From positions 2,480,001-2,544,000 of the forward strand of contig NZ_CP017479.1 in assembly GCF_001761465.1 (NCBI RefSeq): DNA of 64,000 nucleotides. Direction: 5' to 3'. Of the stretch, positions 58,880 through 64,000 are shown one piece after another. A program made the position numbers and the translations under genes. This DNA comes from Flavobacterium gilvum (GTDB lineage: Bacteria; Bacteroidota; Bacteroidia; Flavobacteriales; Flavobacteriaceae). How positions within the stretch are numbered: the stretch's first letter is position 1; each line of letters begins with the position of its first letter. The notes under the pieces are model-generated. The model was given only the letters and a program-made list of their open reading frames with translations, ran no database searches and was not told the DNA's origin.

Positions 58880-59980
58880 ATGATGATTAAGTATCAATAT
58901 GCAAAAGACGAGAATGAAAAGCTAATTAATATTGATAGCTTGAACGGATTGAACAGAAATAAGTTCAAGTTCTTTTGCATTAGTTGTGGGAACGAATTAA
59001 TTGCCCGACTTGGAAAAATTAAAATTCATCACTTTGCTCACAAAAAGGTCGTTACTTGCTCAGGAGAAACTTATCTTCATTTACTCGGAAAACAATTATT
59101 TTTTGACAACTATACTGATTGCTTACAAAACCGAAAACCATTTATAATTGAGCTAAACCAAAAGAGAACTTGTAATCACTATGAGAAAGAACTTGGACTG
59201 AAATGTAAACTTTCTAAGATTACAACACAGTTTGACTTGACTAAATATTTTGATAAAATTTCAGTAGAAACAAGAGAAGATTCTTTTATTGCAGATATAT
59301 TGCTCACCAGCAAAAATGGCAAAGACAAGGTATTTATAGAGATTGCAGTTACACACCTATCAACTGAGCAAAAATTAAAATCAAATTACAGAATTATAGA
59401 AATAGAAATTGAGAGTGAAGAAGACTTTATGCCAATAAAAAGAAAATATCTAAGCATAAAAGACTCAAAGATCAAGTTTGAAAATTTTAAGACAGGCCAA
59501 GTAATTACTTCGCTTTGTAATGGTAATTGCCAAAATGGGCATAACTTCTTTACGCTTGATGTTGAAGGACGGTGTTTACTCAAACAGAGAAACCTTAAAC
59601 AAATAAAAAATCAGTTATCCGCGGATAAAGAGAAGATTGTCAAATATGAAATTACAAAGGACAATGGATACAATTACTCAGATATTTTCAAAAAAAGTGT
59701 AGCTACTTATGCTCAACAAAATTTAAAAGTGAAAAACTGTTTTATTTGTCGTTATCACGCTGAAAATAACTCTTGGCAATATTTTGAAGACACCTCAGGG
59801 ATTCCAATTTTTTGTAAATTTCTAAAAATAAAATGCAACTCTAACCAAGCCATAACTTGTGAATATTATAAATTAGAGAATAACTTCGTTAATGAGCTTT
59901 TGTCAACAATCAAACTGAATGAAGCCGAAACTGAAGGTGGTTATTTAGGCATAGAAGAAGAAAGTGATGACGATAATTAG
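58880..59980 (+). CDS. CoiA-like protein with zinc-finger and nuclease-like domains
   Basis: The 366-residue protein has a zinc-finger-like N-terminus with C33 and C36 (FFCISCGNEL), followed by IKIHHFAHKK. This is the CoiA pattern of competence-associated proteins. The middle has EDSFIADILLTSKNGKDKVFIEIAVTH, matching the D...ExX part of a PD-(D/E)XK nuclease, though the usual lysine is replaced. The C-terminus is cysteine-rich (FICRYH, FCKFLKIKC, ITCEYY). An alternative start is the next ATG. The gene sits alone, followed by a repeat at 59998. Confidence 0.7.
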   Translation: MMIKYQYAKDENEKLINIDSLNGLNRNKFKFFCISCGNELIARLGKIKIHHFAHKKVVTCSGETYLHLLGKQLFFDNYTDCLQNRKPFIIELNQKRTCNHYEKELGLKCKLSKITTQFDLTKYFDKISVETREDSFIADILLTSKNGKDKVFIEIAVTHLSTEQKLKSNYRIIEIEIESEEDFMPIKRKYLSIKDSKIKFENFKTGQVITSLCNGNCQNGHNFFTLDVEGRCLLKQRNLKQIKNQLSADKEKIVKYEITKDNGYNYSDIFKKSVATYAQQNLKVKNCFICRYHAENNSWQYFEDTSGIPIFCKFLKIKCNSNQAITCEYYKLENNFVNELLSTIKLNEAETEGGYLGIEEESDDDN

Positions 59981-59997
59981 AACGTATAAAAGAACAC

Positions 59998-60140
59998 CTG
60001 CCACCAACAGCCACTCCAACGGATTTGGGCAATAGGCTTAATAGAAAGATGTTTTTGGATTTGGGTCTCGATAGCTATCGGGATTGGCAAATCCGAATAA
60101 TGAGCTTAATTTAGTCCCAAACCCGCTGTAATGCCAAAAC
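59998..60140 (+). repeat. Cassette-boundary-like repeat, copy 1
   Basis: CAACAGC is followed by CGGATTTGGGCAAT, CTTAAT, TTTTGGATTTGGG, a small internal hairpin (TCTCGATAGCTATCGGGA), GGCAAATCC and ACCCGCT. The same blocks in the same order occur at 61283-61445. It begins 18 bp after the stop codon of the CoiA-like gene. Confidence 0.55.
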
Positions 60141-60156
60141 CTTATAGCCTATATTT

Positions 60157-60897
60157 ATGACCAAAGTATTAAAATTTACATTTTTTATTTTTTTTCCGTT
60201 AATTGCTAGCGGACAATATGACTTTGAAAAATACCCATCTATAAAATATAAAGTTTATGACGATTGGAAAACTAATGAAACAGAGGAGAAAGTAGAAAAC
60301 TCAATATCTATTTCTAACTTTTTTAAAAATGGAGAATCTTTAACAATTCAACTGAATTCATTCCAAGAACATTGGTTTGAAAATTCTGATATAAAAATTT
60401 TCAAAAACAATATAGAAACTCAAAATTTCACAGAAAACATAGGCTTCACTCCTCTTGCTTTAAATAGTGTTAGAATTGCCGACTTTAATGGGGACGGATT
60501 GAGTGATTTAAAAATTATTGTTCCATATATGGGAAATGGAATCGCATCAATGAACGTTAAAGTAATCTATCTTTTTCAGCAGACTAACCAACGCTTTTTG
60601 AAAGTTTCTTTTGACGATAAACAAAGTGATAATCGTAACGAAAGAGATTTTGACGGCGATGGAAATTACGAAATCATAACAATGAAGTTATCCAGTTATC
60701 AAAATCACAGTTATTGGAATTTTAACCTTTTTAATTTAATGAAAGGAAAACTCATTAACGTGAATAACAAATATGACTACCCAATATTAGTCCAGTTTCT
60801 CGAAAAAGAAAATTTTAAAATTACCGACAAAATTAGTCGCAAAAAAATGAAAAATTTTGCGCTAAATTTACCCGAAGGTTATGACATTAAACAATAA
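60157..60897 (+). CDS. Hypothetical secreted protein with calcium-loop repeats
   Basis: The 246-residue protein has a signal peptide (VLKFTFFIFFPLIASGQ). VCBS/FG-GAP-like loops are present at DFNGDGLSDLKII and DFDGDGNYEIIT. It resembles the protein at 24138-25058 in these loops but not overall. It is first of two small genes between related repeats. Function unknown. Confidence 0.65.
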   Translation: MTKVLKFTFFIFFPLIASGQYDFEKYPSIKYKVYDDWKTNETEEKVENSISISNFFKNGESLTIQLNSFQEHWFENSDIKIFKNNIETQNFTENIGFTPLALNSVRIADFNGDGLSDLKIIVPYMGNGIASMNVKVIYLFQQTNQRFLKVSFDDKQSDNRNERDFDGDGNYEIITMKLSSYQNHSYWNFNLFNLMKGKLINVNNKYDYPILVQFLEKENFKITDKISRKKMKNFALNLPEGYDIKQ

Positions 60898-60919
60898 AAA
60901 ATACAGGCTATAACAGCTA

Positions 60920-61285
60920 ATGAGAAATAATCTATACTTATCTTTCTTTGTCATAATTCTATTGTTTACTTCTTGTAAGCAAGAACAAATAAAATTTAAT
61001 CAAAGCCAATGGAATACTCCAGATGACATAGATTATAATCATAGAGAATTAATGATTGAAGACCTTTCAAAAAATTACTTAAAGCGTGGAATGAAATTCG
61101 CTGATACTGAAAAGTTACTAGGAAAAAATCAATTGAGTAACGAAAAGGATTCGATTCAACTTCAATATGAAATTTACACATATTATGGAAGTGATATCGA
61201 CCCAATAGAAACAAAAACTTTGATTGTAAATTTTAGTGCGGATTCAACTTTAACTAATATTTGGATAGATCATTGGGAAAAATAA
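60920..61285 (+). CDS. Hypothetical small lipoprotein
   Basis: The 121-residue protein has a lipobox with C19 (IILLFTSCKQEQ). The rest is LKRGMKFADTEKLLGKNQ and a strand-rich end IETKTLIVNFSADSTLTN, a pattern like BamE/SmpA-fold small lipoproteins. It starts 22 bp after the previous gene, so the two are probably co-transcribed. Confidence 0.6.
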   Translation: MRNNLYLSFFVIILLFTSCKQEQIKFNQSQWNTPDDIDYNHRELMIEDLSKNYLKRGMKFADTEKLLGKNQLSNEKDSIQLQYEIYTYYGSDIDPIETKTLIVNFSADSTLTNIWIDHWEK

Positions 61286-61445
61286 TGCCAGCTCATAACA
61301 GCTACAACCGATTTGGGCAATTAGCTTAATGAAAAGTTGGTTTTGTATTTGGGATGATTTGCTTCGCCTGTTCGCTTTTGCTCGGGTGGCAAAGCCAAAT
61401 ATAAAAGTTTGAAAGTGTAGAATAAACCCCGCTAGTGCGAGCGTC
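61283..61445 (+). repeat. Cassette-boundary-like repeat, copy 2
   Basis: TAACAGC is followed by ACCGATTTGGGCAAT, AGCTTAAT, TTTTGTATTTGGG, a GCTTCGCCTGTTCGCT module (61357-61387), GGCAAAGCC and AACCCCGCT. A CGAGCG/CGCTCG hairpin follows. It overlaps the stop codon of the small lipoprotein gene and matches copy 1 block by block. Confidence 0.55.
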
Positions 61446-61473
61446 CCGCTCGTTTCCACAATTAGCATATAAC

Positions 61474-61524
61474 AACAAACCTCGTTTTTCCCATAAAATC
61501 AGATTTAAACGAGGTTTGTTTTAA
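61474..61524. terminator. Bidirectional terminator after the GH2 gene
   Basis: ACAAACCTCGTTT (61474-61486) and AAACGAGGTTTGT (61507-61519) are perfectly complementary and followed by T-rich sequence on both strands. It lies just past the minus-strand GH2 stop codon. Confidence 0.75.
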
Positions 61525-61540
61525 CTATAAAGTATAAATA

Positions 61541-64000
61541 CTACTTCATCTTATTCTGGTTCGAATTGGGTTTTAATTCATCAGGACTGTCTTTTGTGTA
61601 GGTGTTAAAAACTTCACGTGACGGACTTACAAAAATATCTTTAATCAACTCAAAATCCAGTTTGTTTTTCGGGTTGAATTTATTGGAATTCATATACTTT
61701 TGAAGCGAATAAAACAATTGTTTCGATGAAGGCTTGTTTTGTACATCTGGGCCGATATCGGCACTGCTAACAATGATTTTTCCGTTTCCAACCTGTGCCT
61801 CAAAAACCAAAGCCAATCTACGGTTCATAAACCAAGTGTCAATCGGCTGTATTAACGGACGAAAATCGACCGGAAAATCCTCAAGATTCATCACCTGCGA
61901 GCGGTTTTGAATATCCCACCATTGTAAATCACTATGAAAACTTGTCGGGAAATCGGCAAAAGCAGGACTTTTTTCCTGAATCAACATTCCGGTAATATGG
62001 GGCGGACGCATTTTGAACCACGAAGTATTCCAGAATACAGGCAGAAAATGCATTTCTACTTCCTTTCCTTTTACCACTTTTCCGGCGGCGTTCAGGAATA
62101 CTTTTCCGCCTTTATTCAATACTTCTTTGGCTTTGTCATCTAAGACCGTTGTGTAATAAATAGAGGATGCAGCAACCGGATTTTTTTCGGGATACACCCA
62201 GAAATTCCAATCGTTGGCAAAAGTTGTAGCGTTTACTTTTACCTCAAGGTTTAATTTTGAGGCTTCTTTTATTTCGCTTAAAGCAAAAGAAATATTTCCT
62301 GCAAATAGTCCGTTTCCGTTCTCGAAAGTTTTGGGTTCAAAACTGCCAGAAGCCATTAAATTTCCTTTTTCGTTTTTGATCGTCCAACTCAAAACGGCAT
62401 TCTGCAAAGGTGTTTTCCCTGAATGAAAAAGAGCAATTTCGGCCTTGAAGGTTTCATTGTTGGTGTAAACAAATTTTGGAATCTCGGCCAATGGAACGGT
62501 TTCATTACAAAAACGACTGTATTCTTTGGCGGTAACATATCCTTTTTCTTCAAAAAAAGCATCCAAAACGCCTACGAGTGCCGTTCCCTGTCCAGGGAAA
62601 TCCTGTAATCCCAACATCTGGAATCCACCATAGTTGGGCGTTCTCAGCATTTTTTCTATTTCGTTTTTATAACACAAAACTTGCAGTTTTCCCGAGGCAT
62701 TCAAAAAGGCTGCTGCCTGGTCTTCCATGTGGTGATCGCTCAAATCTTCGCGGAACATTTCAAAGTTTTTGGCTCTGTAAACACCGGTGTATTTTTTGAT
62801 TTCATCAAAATTAGGGAAAACGCAGTATTGACCTATTTCGTGAGCTACAAAAGGCACTTTGAACTTGGCAATTCCCTCACTGAAATCCGATTCGGTTTCG
62901 GGTATTTTTTCCCATTTTAATCCTCTCACACCGCCACGAACCTGGTATTCCGCATTTGGGACAATCGGCCAGCTTCCGCCCACGGACATTCCGGTGTAAA
63001 CGCGTCTGTTGTCTTTTTCTTTCCAGAAATTAACAAATTCGTTAAGGTATTTTACCTGATTTCCTGCCGGTTCATTCCCCGCAGACAGCATTGTGAACGA
63101 GGCATAATTGCCGTATTCTTTTGTCATGCGTTGGGTTTCATCGTATATAAATTTATCTACAGGCTGTCCTAAACCAATTTTCGGCCCATGATTTGGCCAA
63201 CTCGGGCCTTCAGGCTGTAAATAAAGGCCAATTTTATCGGCGGCAATAAATGCGGCTTCAGGAGGACACCAGGAATGAAAACGTACGTGATTTAATCCAA
63301 ACGATTTGATTTTCTGGAAAATTATCTCCCAAGCCTCAACCGTTGTTGCGGGATAACCCGTCAGCGGAAATTCGCAATTGTGTACCGTTCCGCGAAGAAC
63401 TACCGGAATATCATTTATCATAAACCGATTTCCTTCAATTCTGAATTCTCGCATTCCAAACTGAATTTCCTTCTCAGAAATGATTTCTTTGTCAGTCAGT
63501 TTTGCTTCCAAATGATACAAAGCAGGGTCGAATTCGTCCCAAGTTTGCATTCCTTTTCCAAAAGGAAGTTCGAGTTCAATTGTGTTTTCGGTTTGCTTGG
63601 TTACGGTTGTTTTTTCTGTAATTTCTTTAGTTTGGTCGATTTTCGGGCTGTTGAAACTTTTGGCAACAATGCTCAGTTTTCCCTCAAAATCCTTTTTCGA
63701 AGTGTTATTAATCGTGATTTTTACTCGGGCTTTTCGGTTTTTTACATCAGGATAAATCTGAACATCGTTTATGTAAACCGGAGAAGAGGATTCCAAGGCG
63801 ATTTTCCCTATTATTCCGTTCCAGTTTCCTTGTGTATGATCGGTGACGCTATGCGAATCAGGGCCAACATTAATCTCCTTGATGCGATTGTCGATGCGTA
63901 TGCTGATGCGTTGTTTTCCTGGAGTCAGAAAAGTGCTTAAATCATAAACATGAGGTGCTACGAGCGAATTTTGAAGACCTACTTCCTTGTTATTAATCCA
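61541..64000 (-). CDS. Glycoside hydrolase family 2 protein, 5' end beyond window
   Basis: The frame is open from the window end, giving about 819 residues without the N-terminus; a start at 63796 would be an internal TTG inside the family domain and is rejected. The GH2 sugar-binding block VTDHTQGNWNGIIGKIALE and the second beta domain are followed by the TIM-barrel part. That part has RFHSWCPPEAAF, the acid/base region LSAGNEPAG and VAHEIGQY, a candidate nucleophile glutamate. GH2 includes beta-galactosidases, mannosidases and glucuronidases; the substrate is not readable. No signal peptide can be judged because the start is missing. Confidence 0.88.
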   Translation of the reverse strand, partial: WINNKEVGLQNSLVAPHVYDLSTFLTPGKQRISIRIDNRIKEINVGPDSHSVTDHTQGNWNGIIGKIALESSSPVYINDVQIYPDVKNRKARVKITINNTSKKDFEGKLSIVAKSFNSPKIDQTKEITEKTTVTKQTENTIELELPFGKGMQTWDEFDPALYHLEAKLTDKEIISEKEIQFGMREFRIEGNRFMINDIPVVLRGTVHNCEFPLTGYPATTVEAWEIIFQKIKSFGLNHVRFHSWCPPEAAFIAADKIGLYLQPEGPSWPNHGPKIGLGQPVDKFIYDETQRMTKEYGNYASFTMLSAGNEPAGNQVKYLNEFVNFWKEKDNRRVYTGMSVGGSWPIVPNAEYQVRGGVRGLKWEKIPETESDFSEGIAKFKVPFVAHEIGQYCVFPNFDEIKKYTGVYRAKNFEMFREDLSDHHMEDQAAAFLNASGKLQVLCYKNEIEKMLRTPNYGGFQMLGLQDFPGQGTALVGVLDAFFEEKGYVTAKEYSRFCNETVPLAEIPKFVYTNNETFKAEIALFHSGKTPLQNAVLSWTIKNEKGNLMASGSFEPKTFENGNGLFAGNISFALSEIKEASKLNLEVKVNATTFANDWNFWVYPEKNPVAASSIYYTTVLDDKAKEVLNKGGKVFLNAAGKVVKGKEVEMHFLPVFWNTSWFKMRPPHITGMLIQEKSPAFADFPTSFHSDLQWWDIQNRSQVMNLEDFPVDFRPLIQPIDTWFMNRRLALVFEAQVGNGKIIVSSADIGPDVQNKPSSKQLFYSLQKYMNSNKFNPKNKLDFELIKDIFVSPSREVFNTYTKDSPDELKPNSNQNKMK

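Noticed and set aside
58704..61445. A full integron
   Set aside because: No tyrosine integrase of the IntI type is in the window and the repeats were not shown to have attC core sites; kept only as a cassette-like finding.
61541..63796. GH2 gene starting at 63796
   Set aside because: The codon there is TTG inside the conserved sugar-binding domain, and the frame stays open to the window end, so the gene is truncated by the window.

Overview
The window looks like a chromosomal segment of a Flavobacterium-type member of the Bacteroidota. The signs are low GC, SusC/SusD pairs, a hybrid two-component regulator with an AraC output domain, TAnnTTTG-type -7 boxes, DUF4494 and DUF4202 genes, and many intergenic palindromic repeats. 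No rRNA, tRNA or CRISPR array was seen.

Region 1 (1-12,050) is a nitrate/nitrite assimilation locus on the minus strand. It holds the molybdopterin nitrate reductase nasA (3' part outside the window), a NarK-type transporter, a NarL-type response regulator, a NarX-like sensor kinase with a P-box-like motif, DUF4202, nirD and nirB. The genes are separated by mobile-looking repeats. Palindromes of the 7-2-7 type recognised by NarL proteins lie 79 bp upstream of both nasA and narK, with related heptamers at nirB and the regulator gene. Region 2 (12,200-18,940) carries a small DUF4145/nuclease-like operon, several single enzymes and katG. Region 3 (18,950-24,100) is an AT-rich patch of mobile DNA: a large serine recombinase, a candidate HUH replication protein, a small serine resolvase and a complete IS256-family element inserted at the resolvase's terminator. 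Region 4 (24,100-34,440) has small hypothetical genes and a copper cluster: a CopZ-like chaperone, the CopA ATPase, and an AraC regulator fused to a metal-binding domain.

Region 5 (34,470-58,700) is devoted to carbohydrate use. A LacI regulator faces xylulokinase and xylose isomerase genes across a region with a 20-bp operator-like palindrome. Next comes a seven-gene minus-strand operon: a four-domain FAS1 lipoprotein, SusC, SusD, two more FAS1 lipoproteins, SusC, SusD. A hybrid two-component sensor/regulator is divergent from it. The operon contains no glycoside hydrolase, so the FAS1 proteins probably act as surface partners of the two TonB-dependent transporters; this is inference.

Region 6 (58,880-64,000) holds a CoiA-like protein and two small secreted proteins separated by related repeats that resemble a gene-cassette arrangement, then a glycoside hydrolase family 2 gene cut by the window end.

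Findings most worth following are the shared nitrate operators, the small inverted-repeat element inserted twice in opposite orientations at the same point of another repeat family, the FAS1/SusCD operon, the HUH-like protein, and the DUF4145/nuclease pair.
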